Shown: positions 50,118 through 59,301, counted from the stretch's first letter. The stretch: 64,000 bases of DNA from JANQRZ01 sp965215165 (GCA_965215165.1 CBDCCX010000006.1:1240001-1304000), one strand, 5' to 3'. Numbers and translations: made by a program. The notes: generated by a model not told the origin, from the letters alone.

Positions 50118-51101
50118 ATGCTCAACTACATCTGGGCCGGGCTGATCGCCTTCAGCCTCCTCTTCGCGCTCGTCTACGACGTCGGCGACCTCGCCCGCGA
50201 CACCTACCGCAACGGCGCGCCGCTCCCGGTCACCCTCGTGCTCCCCGACGGGGCCGAGCCGGCCGACCGGCGCACCCCGGTCGAGGTCCGCCTCGACCCC
50301 GCCGCCTTCGGCGCGTTCTACGGCACCGACGCCCGGCCCGAGGCGGCGTACGACGCGACGCTGATCCGCACGCGCGAGGGCACGCAGCTCCGCTTCGACG
50401 AGGGGGCTGACCTCCCCGAGCCGCTCGCCACGATCCGCGACGTGACGAACGCCCGCAACGAGCAGCTCCAGGGGGCCGTCGCCCTCGCCGGGCCCGCCGC
50501 AGACGGGACGTTCCAGGCCACGATCGCCTTCGAGCCGGTGCGGTTCGTCAAGATGAACGCGATCGCGGCGGCGGCGCTCGACTTCGCCGAGACGGCGGCG
50601 AGCATCGCGCTCAGCCTGATCGGGGTGCTCGCGCTGTTCCTCGGCCTGCTCAAGATCGCCGAGGAGTCGGGCATCATCTACGCGCTCGTCCGCTTCGTCC
50701 GGCCGGTCCTCAAGCCGCTCTTCCCCGGCGTCCCCGACGACCACCCGGCGCTCGGGATGATCGCGCTCAACATGGCCGCCAATGTCTTCGGCCTCGGCAA
50801 CGCCGCCACCCCGTTCGGCATCAAGGCGATGGAGGAGCTCCAGACCCTCAACCCGACCGACGACACGGCGACCGACGCGATGGTGATGCTCCTCGCCATC
50901 AACACGGCGAGCGTGCAGCTCGTCCCGCCGGTGCTGTTGCTGGCGCTGATGGGCCTGCAGATCAACCAGCTCATCTTCGCCATCATCATCACGACTGGCA
51001 TCTCGCTCGCCGTCGCCATCACGGCCGCCAAGCTCCTCGGCCGGCTCCCGAAGTCTAGGGCTTCCGATCCGAACCGACTCGACCCGCCGCCGGTCGCCTA
51101 G
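50118..51101 (+). CDS. spmA: SpmA-like nucleoside-recognition membrane protein with extra soluble insert
   Basis: The 327-residue protein starts with a membrane helix (NYIWAGLIAFSLLFALVYDV), then about 120 residues of soluble sequence (LPVTLVLPDGAEPADRRTPV and on), then a core that matches SpmA: GVLALFLGLLKIAEESGIIY, FPGVPDDHPALGMIALNMAA and NVFGLGNAATPFGIKAMEEL. Spore maturation proteins are about 200 residues, so the insert is an addition. Many non-sporulating bacteria carry the spmA-spmB pair; role unknown, perhaps small-molecule transport. The spmB gene is 72 bp downstream. Confidence 0.9.
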   Translation: MLNYIWAGLIAFSLLFALVYDVGDLARDTYRNGAPLPVTLVLPDGAEPADRRTPVEVRLDPAAFGAFYGTDARPEAAYDATLIRTREGTQLRFDEGADLPEPLATIRDVTNARNEQLQGAVALAGPAADGTFQATIAFEPVRFVKMNAIAAAALDFAETAASIALSLIGVLALFLGLLKIAEESGIIYALVRFVRPVLKPLFPGVPDDHPALGMIALNMAANVFGLGNAATPFGIKAMEELQTLNPTDDTATDAMVMLLAINTASVQLVPPVLLLALMGLQINQLIFAIIITTGISLAVAITAAKLLGRLPKSRASDPNRLDPPPVA

Positions 51102-51105
51102 CGCC

Positions 51106-51125
51106 GGGCAAGGCGTGCCTTGCCC
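51106..51125 (+). terminator. Hairpin between spmA and spmB
   Basis: GGGCAAGGC and GCCTTGCCC form a 9-bp stem around GT just after the spmA stop. No T-run follows. It may be a repeat-family hairpin rather than a terminator, since spmB is probably cotranscribed. Confidence 0.4.
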
Positions 51126-51173
51126 CCATGACTGCCTACTGCTCTCCGTCCTCTGCCTGCCGTCTTCTGAACC

Positions 51174-51716
51174 ATGGAAACGCTCCGCGAAGTCATCAGC
51201 ATCCTGTCGTACTTCGTCCTGCCGGCGATCATCGTCGGCTTCCCGCTCTACGGGCTGTACAAGCGACAGCCGGTCTACGAGCACTTCGTCGAGGGCGCGA
51301 AGGACGGCTTCCAGGTCGCGGTGCGGATCATCCCGTACCTCGTCGCGATCCTGTTCGCCATCGGGATGTTCCGGGCGAGCGGGGCGATGGACTTTCTGAC
51401 GGACGCGCTGCGGCCCGTCCTCGCGCTCGTCGGCTTCCCGGCCGAGGTGCTGCCGATGGCGATCGTCCGGCCGCTGACGGGCTCGGGCTCGGCCGGCATC
51501 GTGGTCGACATGATCGCGCAGTACGGCGAGGACTCGCTCTTCGTCAAGATGGCCGCGACCATGTTCGGCTCGACCGAGACGACGTTCTACGTGATCGCGG
51601 TCTACTTCGGGGCGGTCAACATCAAGAAGACGCGCCACGCCGTGCCGGCCGGCCTCATCGCCGACTTCGCCGCGATGCTCGTCGCCGTCTGGGTCGTCCG
51701 CCTCCTCTTCGCGTAA
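51174..51716 (+). CDS. spmB: SpmB-like nucleoside-recognition membrane protein
   Basis: The 180-residue protein matches SpmB: LSYFVLPAIIVGFPLYGLYK, EHFVEGAKDGFQVAVRIIPY, then LVAILFAIGMFRASGAMDFL and RPLTGSGSAGIVVDMI, with four to five membrane helices. It works with SpmA, probably as a complex. Length matches the family. It is the second gene of the pair and no other sporulation gene is in the window. Confidence 0.93.
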   Translation: METLREVISILSYFVLPAIIVGFPLYGLYKRQPVYEHFVEGAKDGFQVAVRIIPYLVAILFAIGMFRASGAMDFLTDALRPVLALVGFPAEVLPMAIVRPLTGSGSAGIVVDMIAQYGEDSLFVKMAATMFGSTETTFYVIAVYFGAVNIKKTRHAVPAGLIADFAAMLVAVWVVRLLFA

Positions 51717-51784
51717 GCACGTTTCTCGTGTGCTGTTTCTCGGTTCTGGTTCGGTGCGCTCGGTCGTCCTCGCTGAACCAGAAA

Positions 51785-52867
51785 CTAGGAACCGAAAACC
51801 GCTTCCAGCCCTAGCTCGATGCACCGGAGCTGGAGGCGGACGGCGGTCTCGAGGTCGAGCGGGCGGAGCTCGTAGGCGTCGAGCGCGTCGCGGACGGACT
51901 CCCCGTGTTGGAGGCGGAGCTGCAGCTCGGGCAGCTCGTCGCGCAAGGCGAGGTAGGCCGACGGCAGCCCCGGCTCGTGCTCGTACTCGCTCCCGATCAC
52001 GAAGAGCGGCAGCTCGGTGACGAGGCAGAGCGGATGACGCTCGCGGCGGGCGTCGTAGCCCGTCACCTTGGCTAGCTCCATCGAGGAGTAGAAAAACTTG
52101 CGCGCCGTCTCGATGTCGCCCTGCGCCTGGAAGTGCTCGCGCATCGCGGTGCCCTCGGGCGTGGTCGAGAAGCCGGGGTCGACGTACTCGAACCCCTTCT
52201 CGCCGCCGCGGTCGTGGTCGTGGAGGCCGAGGCCGGCCTCGGTCGCCGAGGTGATGAAGGCTCGGCGCAGCGCCTCCGTCTGCTCCACCCACCCGCGCTC
52301 GATGAGCAGCATCGCGCCCTCGGAGAAGCCCATCCCGTGGAGGCTCATGTGGAGGGCGATCGGCGAGAAGTCGAACAGGAAGCGCGAGGCGAGGCGGTTC
52401 TCCTGGCGCATCACCGGGAAGCCGAACTCGACGTCGCGGCCCGGCTGCTCGCGCACGCGGTGCTGGAGGTAGGGCTCGACCTCGGGCCACGCCTCCATCC
52501 AGGGCCGGTTGCGGAGCTCGGCGTCGGGGTTGACCTGGGGGATGATGCGGAACGTGAAGCGCTCCAGCAAATCCGTAAAACCGCCCTCCTCGGCGAGCCA
52601 GTCGCGGTGCTCGAGCGCGCCGAGGACGAAGGTGCGGAGCGTCTCCGGGCCGACCGGCTCGTCGGCGTGGGCCCCGGCGACGAGCGTGACCGTCTCGGGT
52701 CCGTGGCCGAGGGTGACGCCGCAGACGGGTCGCCCTTCCTCGCTCGCCCCGAGGTGGTGGAACGTGGCGAGGTCGGCGTTGGCCGCGCAGGCGTGCTGGA
52801 GTGCTGCGTGCGCTTCGGCGTCGGTGCGAAAGCGCACGTCCGAAAGGTCGAGATCCGTGAGGTGCAT
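51785..52867 (-). CDS. M14-family zinc carboxypeptidase-like protein
   Basis: The 360-residue protein has the M14 fold: TVTLVAGAHADEPVGPETLR with the HxxE zinc pair, IIPQVNPDAELRNR, and FSPIALHMSLHGMGFSEGAM with the third zinc His. Late in the protein CLVTELPLFVIGSEYEHEPG supplies the Glu expected for catalysis. No signal peptide is evident from ATG 52867, so it may be cytoplasmic; an extra five residues upstream were left out. It probably cleaves a peptide or amide from a C-terminus. Confidence 0.85.
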   Translation of the reverse strand: MHLTDLDLSDVRFRTDAEAHAALQHACAANADLATFHHLGASEEGRPVCGVTLGHGPETVTLVAGAHADEPVGPETLRTFVLGALEHRDWLAEEGGFTDLLERFTFRIIPQVNPDAELRNRPWMEAWPEVEPYLQHRVREQPGRDVEFGFPVMRQENRLASRFLFDFSPIALHMSLHGMGFSEGAMLLIERGWVEQTEALRRAFITSATEAGLGLHDHDRGGEKGFEYVDPGFSTTPEGTAMREHFQAQGDIETARKFFYSSMELAKVTGYDARRERHPLCLVTELPLFVIGSEYEHEPGLPSAYLALRDELPELQLRLQHGESVRDALDAYELRPLDLETAVRLQLRCIELGLEAVFGS

Positions 52868-52984
52868 GGCGCAGGTGGGCAACCAAACCCACCGAAGGAT
52901 AGAAGAGAGAGGAGCGGTACCTGAGCTAGGTCTCGGTTAACCAGTCCCCTCTTTTCCCTGTTCCGCCGGTTTGTCCGCCCGCGC

Positions 52985-53452
52985 TCAGACTGCCCGGACG
53001 TGCTCGAAGGCCTCGGCGCAGCGGAGCGCCCACGCCTGCGCCCGGTCGAGGTCGGCGGGCGTCGGCCCCTTGTCGATCTCGAAGGTCTCGGCAGCGCGCG
53101 TGGCCCCGAGTGCGTCGAGCCGGGCGGCGAGGCGGTAGGCCGCGGTCAGGAAGTACGGATCGTAGAGGTGATCCCCGAGGCCGACCACGCCGTAGGCGAG
53201 ACCCGAGAGGTCCGGGGCGAGCGCGACGAGCGACTCGTAGAACTCGGCGGCGTTGTCGGGGAACGTCCCCTCGCTCCAGGTGCAGAGCACGGCGATCAGC
53301 GCCTCGGCCTCGGCCAGCATCTCCGGCACCGCGTCGGCCATGTCGACGAGGTGCGCCACCCGCCCGGAGGCAGCGAGGGCATCCGCGAGGTCGTCGGCCA
53401 CCCGCTCCGAGTTCCCGGTCTGCGTCCCGATCAAGATGAGGATAGGCTTCAC
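52985..53452 (-). CDS. Flavodoxin-domain protein
   Basis: The 155-residue protein begins KPILILIGTQTGNSERVADD, with the flavodoxin P-loop TQTGNSE that binds FMN phosphate. It continues with LCTWSEGTFPDNAAEFYESL and GVVGLGDHLYDPYF, the isoalloxazine-contact regions. It resembles MioC-type flavodoxins. It shuttles electrons in the cytoplasm; the partner is unknown. The GTG at 53452 was chosen over the longer frame because homology begins right after it. It is the same strand as the M14 gene, 117 bp upstream of it. Confidence 0.88.
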   Translation of the reverse strand: MKPILILIGTQTGNSERVADDLADALAASGRVAHLVDMADAVPEMLAEAEALIAVLCTWSEGTFPDNAAEFYESLVALAPDLSGLAYGVVGLGDHLYDPYFLTAAYRLAARLDALGATRAAETFEIDKGPTPADLDRAQAWALRCAEAFEHVRAV

Positions 53453-53528
53453 GGTGGGCAGTGGAAGGTGCGATGCAGCGCGCACCGTCAGGGTTAATTT
53501 CCTCGGTTTTATTCCATTCCCTCCACCC

Positions 53529-54827
53529 TTACTGCCCGAGCACATTGCTCACCGACAGCAGCCGGTCCGAGTTGACCGCCGGGTCGTAGAGGTAGACCAG
53601 CGCCGTGTACAGGTTCGGGTGGCCGACGCCGACGGTGCGGCGGATGCGCGCCTGCTCGGCCGGGTCGTCGGCATAATAGCCGTAGACGTAGCGCCCCTGC
53701 TTGAGGAGCAGCCGCCCGGTGTAGCGCCGCTCGGCCGGGTCCCAGACGAGCGCGTTCGCCGGGTCGATGGCCCAGTCGTTGAAGCTGCCGCGCAGGATGA
53801 CCGGGCCGGCCAGCTCCTGCTCGTCCTGCGGGACGTACTGGAACACCGTCTCGACGTACTCCGCCCCTGTGTCCGGCGGGCCGGCGGCGTCCTCCACCAC
53901 GGCCGAGACGAGCGTCTGCCCGGTCAGGTCGCGGTCGAAGAGGTCGCTCCCGAAGCGGGCGTAGTCGAGCGCGAGCGACGCGGTGTAGGGCGAGGTCTGG
54001 AAGTCCACGCTCTTGACGCTCGGGCCGGTCTGGAGGAGGGAGAGGTCGAGGTCGTAGAGCGGCCCCTCGGGCGTGAAGGCGGTCTCGCGCGGGAGGAAGA
54101 ACTGGAAGAGCGAGCCACCGGCGAGGGTCGGGTCGGCGGCGCAGCGCGTCTGCTCGAACCGGCCGTTGCGGGCGAAGCACACGCCGTAGTCGTAGATCGG
54201 GCTGTCGAAGGCGGCGGGCGGGCGGAGCCGGAGCACGGGTTGCAGGAAGGCCCCGCCCACGCCACCGGCCAGCCCATCCTGAATGCCGAACTGCACCTCG
54301 GCCGCTTGCTCGCTGATGAAGAACGCCCGCTCGAAGAGCACCGCCCGCTCGTCGCCCGGCTCGGTGACGCGGAGGATGTAGTTGCCGCTGCGGAGAAATC
54401 CGATGTTGGCGTTCGGGAAATCGTACCGGTAGTGGACGTAGCGGACTTCGGTGCCAAGCGACGGCTCGTAGTCGCGGAGGTCGTCGCTCTGGAAGGTGCG
54501 GAGGTACTCGACCGGGAGAAGGTCGCGCCGCCACGTCCGGTCGGCGTGGTAGAAGTAGACCGTCAGCGGCTCGCCGTACTCGGCCAAGAGGTCGAACTCC
54601 AGCGTCAGCGTCTCGCCCGAGCCGATGGGCAGCACCGGCAGCGCGCCCTCGTTCCCGCTCCGGTAGAGCTGCACCGTGGCGACGTTGTCGGCCGTGCGGC
54701 TGAGGGCGTAGCCGGCTCCCCGCGAGGCGGTCGGCCCTCGGTCCTGGCCCTCCTCGGTGGTGGCGCACCCGGCGAGCGCGGCGAGGCAGAGGACGGCGGC
54801 GAGGCGCGGGGACGTCGAGAGGATCAT
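53529..54827 (-). CDS. Type IX secretion plug-domain protein (DUF5103), lipoprotein
   Basis: From ATG 54827 the protein has 432 residues. The signal LAAVLCLAALAGC ends in a lipobox. The DUF5103 body follows: VQLYRSGNEGALPVLPIGSG, LTLEFDLLAEYGEPLTVYFY and HADRTWRRD, then YVHYRYDFPNANIGFLRSGN and FQFFLPRETAFTPEGP. Such plug proteins cap the SprA translocon of type IX secretion. Together with the subtilase sorting domain this shows the organism secretes through T9SS. Other T9SS genes are not seen here. Confidence 0.9.
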   Translation of the reverse strand: MILSTSPRLAAVLCLAALAGCATTEEGQDRGPTASRGAGYALSRTADNVATVQLYRSGNEGALPVLPIGSGETLTLEFDLLAEYGEPLTVYFYHADRTWRRDLLPVEYLRTFQSDDLRDYEPSLGTEVRYVHYRYDFPNANIGFLRSGNYILRVTEPGDERAVLFERAFFISEQAAEVQFGIQDGLAGGVGGAFLQPVLRLRPPAAFDSPIYDYGVCFARNGRFEQTRCAADPTLAGGSLFQFFLPRETAFTPEGPLYDLDLSLLQTGPSVKSVDFQTSPYTASLALDYARFGSDLFDRDLTGQTLVSAVVEDAAGPPDTGAEYVETVFQYVPQDEQELAGPVILRGSFNDWAIDPANALVWDPAERRYTGRLLLKQGRYVYGYYADDPAEQARIRRTVGVGHPNLYTALVYLYDPAVNSDRLLSVSNVLGQ

Positions 54828-54924
54828 GCGAGCGGCTGAAGAAGAGGGCGGGCGCGGGCCGGAATATGACGCGTTCGCGCGCAGAAGGCAAGCCCTTTCG
54901 GCAGAGCCGGCTCGGTGGCACACC

Positions 54925-57168
54925 TCAGCGAGGCTCTGGCGCGGGCTCGCCGCCGAGCACGGGATCGTCGTTCAGGATCAGCCACCACAGCGCGTCGGCG
55001 TAGTCGCGCTGCGCGGCGGCGGCCCACAGCGCCCCGCGCTCGGTGTAGGCTTCGGCAGCGCCTCCGGCATAGGCCGCCGCCGCCACGCGGTCGCCGGCAG
55101 CGTGGGCGAAGCGCGCCAGCCAGCTCAACCGCTCGGCCTCCACCTCCGGCACGGCCACCGCCTCGAGCGCCGCCTGCGCGGCCCCGTAGTCGCCGGCCTC
55201 GGCCCACAGCAGCGCCGCCATCGCGCGCGCGGCCGGCGTCCCCGTCCCGGCCAACCGGTCGGCTCGCGCCGATGGCGGGTCAGGCGCGAGGAGCACGCGC
55301 AGCGCCTCGGCCGTCAGGTCGCGCCGCAGCCGAAGCTGTGCCCGCGCCTCGCGCTGATAGCTCGGCGCCTCGGCGAGCGCGCGGGCGTAGCTCGCCGTTG
55401 CCGCGCCCCGGTCACCCGCGAGTGTGTACGCGTCCCCAAGCCGGGCCAGCAGCGCAGCGTCGGCGAGCGTGTCGGCGGCGGCGACCGCCGCCTCGAGCCG
55501 GTCGATCACGCGGCCGGTCTCGCCCTGCGTCAGCATTAGCTGCCCCCACGCCGCGAGCGGCCACGGCTGCGCCGGGTCGGCTTCTACGGCCTGCTCGAAC
55601 CGGCGCAGCGCCTCGTCCGCGTCGCCGGCGGCGAGGGCTGCCGCGCCCGCCCGGTAGGCCCGGAGCCACGGCTCCAGCCAGTGCGGGCAGCGGCGCTCGA
55701 AGAGCGAGGGCCGGGTGAAACGCCGCTGCACGAGGGCCGCCGCCTCGGCATCGTCCGGGAGCGCCGCCAGCCGCCGCTCCCACGCGGCCGTGAGCGTGTC
55801 GAGCGGGACCCCGTAGACGCCCTCGAAGTCGCCCGAGGCGTAGACTTCGCGCAGCGGCTCGGCCCCGAAGCGCGCGTAGAGGTCGCGGACGAACGAGCCG
55901 GTCGTGGTGTAGGAGACGGCCCCGCGCCCGGTCCAGAACCCGAGCGGCGCGAGGCGCGAGGCGAGCGCTTCGCCCAGCGGCTCGTCGCCGCCCAACCCCG
56001 CCCGGTAGCGGACCGCCGCCGCCACCTGAGCGTCCGGCGACGGCAGCCCGTCCGGCGGCTCGAACGCGACGGCCAGCCCCTCGACCAGGCCGACGGCTGG
56101 CGAGGCGTGCAGCACACTGCCGAACTCGCGCGAGAAGACGTGCACCAGCTCGTGCCCGAACGACTGCGCGAACCGCCCGACGAGCAGGTGCATCTGCGGG
56201 CGCGGGAGCCAGACCGGCGCTACGCTCGTCCGCGCCGCGCCGGTCAGCGCCGCCTTCGTCGCCGTGTCGGGGTAGAGGTACGTCGCCACGCGCTCGCCTA
56301 CGTCCACGCCGAGCGCCCGGCGGAGTCGGTCGTACCCGACGGCGTGCGCGTCCGCGATCACCGACAGTTCGCCCGGCGAGACCGAGGCCGCGTCGTAGTA
56401 CAGGTCGAACCGCTCCGTGGCGAGGTGGCTCCCGAGCCGCTCCTGAATCGACCGCGCCGACGTGTTGAACCCGAGCGGCACCGCCAGTCCGTAGGCGAGG
56501 CCGATGAGCAGGGCGACGGCCAGGAGCGCCCAGGCCTCGAGAGAGGAAGCCCTCCTTTCCTTCCGTGCTGAACGCATTCTCGTCCGCCGACCGAGCAGGA
56601 TCAGCCCCACGGCCCAGAGCATCGTCAGGCCGCGAAACCAGAACAGCCCCGGCCGGAGGGCCAGCTCCTCGTCGTAGATCGGGCCGAGGACCCCGCCCCA
56701 GACGTGGTTGTAGGTGTAGAACTGCGGGTGCAGCCCCAGGTCCCACCCCACCGGGAGCAGCGCTGCGGCGAGGCCGATAAGCACCAGCCCGCGCCGCCTC
56801 CACCCCGCCGCGTCGAGCGCGAAGGCAAGGGCCACGGCGAGCGCAACGCTCGGCCCCGCGAACACGACGAAGAGCAGCAGCCCCTGCCCGTAGCCGCAGT
56901 TCGGCCGCCAGAGAAGCGACATCGTCAGCAGCATCCACGGCACGACGAGAAGCAACTCTAGCCGGACCAGCACGGTCCCGAGCGCGACCCCGCGCCGGAG
57001 CAGCGCGAGCGCCGCCACCCCCGACGCGAAGAACCCGACCCCCGCCACGACCGCGCTCGACTCCGCGTGCAGCAGCCCGAAGAGCGGCAGCGGCCACAGC
57101 CCCACGCACGCCACCGCGTAGACGACGGCAACGGCGAGGATCGGCCTCGAGAGACGCGGTGTTCGCAT
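54925..57168 (-). CDS. Membrane protein with HExxH peptidase-like domain and TPR tail
   Basis: The 747-residue protein has about seven helices in residues 10-235. A soluble part follows with YDAASVSPGELSVIADAHAV and SFGHELVHVFSREFG (HExxH near residue 339), a peptidase-MA-like motif, and GLVEGLAVAFEPPDG which may supply the third zinc ligand (Glu). The C-terminal third (about 500-690) is TPR-like, with AAWGQLMLTQGETGRVIDRL. It is probably an integral membrane metallopeptidase or a related inactive protein. The catalytic His-Glu pair is present, but the complete site is not proven. Confidence 0.75.
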   Translation of the reverse strand: MRTPRLSRPILAVAVVYAVACVGLWPLPLFGLLHAESSAVVAGVGFFASGVAALALLRRGVALGTVLVRLELLLVVPWMLLTMSLLWRPNCGYGQGLLLFVVFAGPSVALAVALAFALDAAGWRRRGLVLIGLAAALLPVGWDLGLHPQFYTYNHVWGGVLGPIYDEELALRPGLFWFRGLTMLWAVGLILLGRRTRMRSARKERRASSLEAWALLAVALLIGLAYGLAVPLGFNTSARSIQERLGSHLATERFDLYYDAASVSPGELSVIADAHAVGYDRLRRALGVDVGERVATYLYPDTATKAALTGAARTSVAPVWLPRPQMHLLVGRFAQSFGHELVHVFSREFGSVLHASPAVGLVEGLAVAFEPPDGLPSPDAQVAAAVRYRAGLGGDEPLGEALASRLAPLGFWTGRGAVSYTTTGSFVRDLYARFGAEPLREVYASGDFEGVYGVPLDTLTAAWERRLAALPDDAEAAALVQRRFTRPSLFERRCPHWLEPWLRAYRAGAAALAAGDADEALRRFEQAVEADPAQPWPLAAWGQLMLTQGETGRVIDRLEAAVAAADTLADAALLARLGDAYTLAGDRGAATASYARALAEAPSYQREARAQLRLRRDLTAEALRVLLAPDPPSARADRLAGTGTPAARAMAALLWAEAGDYGAAQAALEAVAVPEVEAERLSWLARFAHAAGDRVAAAAYAGGAAEAYTERGALWAAAAQRDYADALWWLILNDDPVLGGEPAPEPR

Positions 57169-57236
57169 GGAGCGTGTCGTAAAACGCGAGACGCAAAACG
57201 AAGGGGCGAAGTCTTCCTACGCGCTGCAGGTCAGTC

Positions 57237-57292
57237 CTGCGTGTCACGCCCTGCGTGTCACGCCCTGCGTGTCACGCCCTGCGTGTCACAGC
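57237..57292. repeat. Four-copy 14-bp tandem repeat at the end of the DUF3078 gene
   Basis: CTGCGTGTCACGCC is repeated at 57237, 57251 and 57265, and a degenerate copy (CTGCGTGTCACAGC) at 57279. The stop codon of the DUF3078 gene lies in the last copy. Confidence 0.88.
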
Positions 57293-58182
57293 AGCGTGAT
57301 CCCGATTCCGACCGAGAGCACCTCCTTGAGCTGCACCTCGTCGATGGTGTCCTTGTCGTAGAGCGCGACGAACTCCAGGTTCGTGTTGAGCCAGTCGTTG
57401 ACCTTGAGGGTGAGCAGGTTCTCGAAGACCAGGTCCGGCGCGGCGCTGTCGATCTGGTTGAACGCCTCGAACAGGCTCAGGCGCGAGCTGAGCAGCACGT
57501 TCCGGAACAGCTCGCGCTTCGCCTCGGCCAGAAGCTCCAGCCCGGCTTGCACGCGGACCGTCTGACCGATCTCGTTTCCGTACACCGGCTGCAGCCGGTC
57601 GATGAGCACGATCGTCTCCTTCGTGGCGAGGCCGAGCCGCACCGTGTACCACCGGTCGGGGTCGTAGGTGACGCCGATGGACTGCGTCCAGATGGCCGGG
57701 GCGAGAAAGTCCGACACCTTGAGCCGCTCGCCGGGAACGATGAAAGCCGAGAGCGAAGGCGTCGTGGTCGAGTCCGGGTCGTAGTCGTAGCCCGGCGCGA
57801 ACTGGCTGCGGATGTCCGTGGCGAAGGTCGGCTGCAACACGCCGGTGCCGGTGTACTGGAGCTCGAAGGCGTAGCGGATCACGTCGGTCGCCTTGCGGAA
57901 CTGGAGCGTGTCCTGCTTGACGAGGCCGAAGGCGAGGCGGGCGCTGTGGGTCTGCTTGAAGCGGCCGAGGAGGCGCTGGAAGCGGCCCGTCGTGCCGGCG
58001 GTGAACGAGAGCGCGTCGAGGCCGCCCTCCTGCCAGTTGCTGTAGGCCGCCTGGCTGAAGGCGAGCTGGCCGGTGAGGACCGAGCGCCAGCCCTCAGCCT
58101 GGGTGAGGGGAGCCTCCTCCTCGTCCTGGGCGAGCGCCGGGGGGGCGAGGAGGCACAGCGCGAGAAGCAGGCGGAGCGGCAT
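57286..58182 (-). CDS. DUF3078 outer-membrane-like protein
   Basis: From ATG 58182 the protein has about 298 residues. The signal peptide reads MPLRLLLALCLLAPPALA. The rest has the amphipathic beta-strands of DUF3078: LAFSQAAYSNWQEGGLDALS, AFELQYTGTGVLQP and NLEFVALYDKDTIDEVQLKE. This family is almost limited to Bacteroidota and its relatives, and is predicted as a beta-barrel in the outer membrane. Function unknown. It is between the TPR protein and the histone-like gene on the same strand. Confidence 0.88.
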   Translation of the reverse strand: MPLRLLLALCLLAPPALAQDEEEAPLTQAEGWRSVLTGQLAFSQAAYSNWQEGGLDALSFTAGTTGRFQRLLGRFKQTHSARLAFGLVKQDTLQFRKATDVIRYAFELQYTGTGVLQPTFATDIRSQFAPGYDYDPDSTTTPSLSAFIVPGERLKVSDFLAPAIWTQSIGVTYDPDRWYTVRLGLATKETIVLIDRLQPVYGNEIGQTVRVQAGLELLAEAKRELFRNVLLSSRLSLFEAFNQIDSAAPDLVFENLLTLKVNDWLNTNLEFVALYDKDTIDEVQLKEVLSVGIGITLL

Positions 58183-58269
58183 GGCGGGAGCGAAGGGCGG
58201 AAGGAGGGGCAACACGAAGGGCCGCACCGGGATCGGCGCGGCCCTCGGCAGTCATGAGCAGGGCGAGAC

Positions 58270-58446
58270 CTACATGTCGCTCTTCTTGTCCTGGACCTCG
58301 ACGCGGATGTCCTGCGCCATCTTCTTCAGCTCCTGCATGCCCTTGCGGACGCGCGTGCCGGCAGCCTTGTTGCCCTTGTCGTAGAACTGCGAGAAGTCGC
58401 GCTCCATCGAGTCGACGTACTCCTTCAGGTCATCGTAACGTGCCAT
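58270..58446 (-). CDS. Histone H1-like (Hc1) protein
   Basis: From ATG 58446 the protein has 58 residues: MARYDDLKEYVDSMERDFSQ, FYDKGNKAAGTRVRKGMQEL and KKMAQDIRVEVQDKKSDM. This matches the short Hc1-like histone family of Bacteroidota and Chlamydiae. It is mostly helical and binds DNA, presumably affecting nucleoid structure. A GGAGG Shine-Dalgarno stands at the usual distance from the start, unlike most genes here, which suggests strong translation. Confidence 0.93.
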   Translation of the reverse strand: MARYDDLKEYVDSMERDFSQFYDKGNKAAGTRVRKGMQELKKMAQDIRVEVQDKKSDM

Positions 58447-58464
58447 GAGGTGAATCCTCCAATT
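58446..58464 (-). promoter_or_regulatory. Ribosome-binding site of the histone-like gene
   Basis: On the minus strand GGAGGATTCACCTCATG places a GGAGG 9 bp before the ATG. It supports the start at 58446 over the longer frame to 58542. Confidence 0.7.
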
Positions 58465-58575
58465 TAGGGTGAAGGGGACCGCCGGGCACCGGCTACCCCC
58501 AGAGAGTGTGCGTGTGCGAAAAGGATAGCACTCCCGGCGCACTCTGTCAAGCAGGATTCCGCTTTTTTGGACGAT

Positions 58576-59301
58576 TTAAGGCGATTCCCTGTGATCGTCG
58601 AGGAGGACCCGGCGTCCGCCCAGCGGTTTTTGCCGCAGTCCAGACCGCCCCACCGCGTAGACCTCGGCCCCCGCTCGGAGCGCCGCTCGGACGGCCTCCG
58701 GTTCCGGGAACGCCCCCTCGGGAACGTCTTCTAGACGTACTCCCCCTTGTCCGAAATCTCCACCCAATCCCCCTAGAGATCCACTTCGGACGATAAACAT
58801 AACCGCCGCCGCCTCGGCCCCGGTGGACATCGCGCAGGCGAGCGCGCCCGCCACGGCTCCGCCCGGAATCTCTTCTGCGCCCCCCCGGCCGTCGCCGACG
58901 AGCGCCGCCACCACGGGCACCGCCCCGCGCCGTACGATTTCACGCAGCCAGTCTGCCCTCCCTAGACGTAGGCCCGTTTCGGTGCGCGAGAGCAGGCCGC
59001 GCCCGCCCGCCTCGAGCGCGACCGCCGGCACGCCCGCATCGTTGAGTCCGTGCGCGATCTGACGGTTCAGGTCCCGCGCCGACCGTGCGACGAGCGCCCG
59101 CTCCACTGCCGTCTCCGCCACCAGAATTCCGCCCTCCCACCGAGCGGTCTGCCCCCGCGCCTCCACCGCTCGCTCCGCCGCCTCCCCGGCCCCGTGCACA
59201 GCGAGGCACGGCGCGCCGAGACTCTGCACGTCGCGCGCGAAGCCCGTCAGGAAGAGCGGATCGCCGAGGTGGTAGCGGTCGAGGTAGAAGACGTAGGTCA
59301 T
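58576..59301 (-). CDS. Amino-acid-kinase-like protein
   Basis: The 241-residue protein resembles the N-acetylglutamate-kinase/amino-acid-kinase fold: RDLNRQIAHGLNDAGVPAVA, EIVRRGAVPVVAALVGDGRG, IPGGAVAGALACAMSTGAEA and SLGGLGGDFG. The usual first glycine-rich loop is not clear, so it may be a divergent or inactive kinase. No membrane segment. The start at ATG 59301 is directly preceded by a 7-bp tandem repeat. Stands alone, divergent from dnaE. Confidence 0.65.
   Translation of the reverse strand: MTYVFYLDRYHLGDPLFLTGFARDVQSLGAPCLAVHGAGEAAERAVEARGQTARWEGGILVAETAVERALVARSARDLNRQIAHGLNDAGVPAVALEAGGRGLLSRTETGLRLGRADWLREIVRRGAVPVVAALVGDGRGGAEEIPGGAVAGALACAMSTGAEAAAVMFIVRSGSLGGLGGDFGQGGVRLEDVPEGAFPEPEAVRAALRAGAEVYAVGRSGLRQKPLGGRRVLLDDHRESP

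Noticed and set aside
49737..52892. Long minus-strand open frame over spmA, spmB and the M14 gene
   Set aside because: Arg-rich shadow translation; real genes with clear motifs are on other frames.
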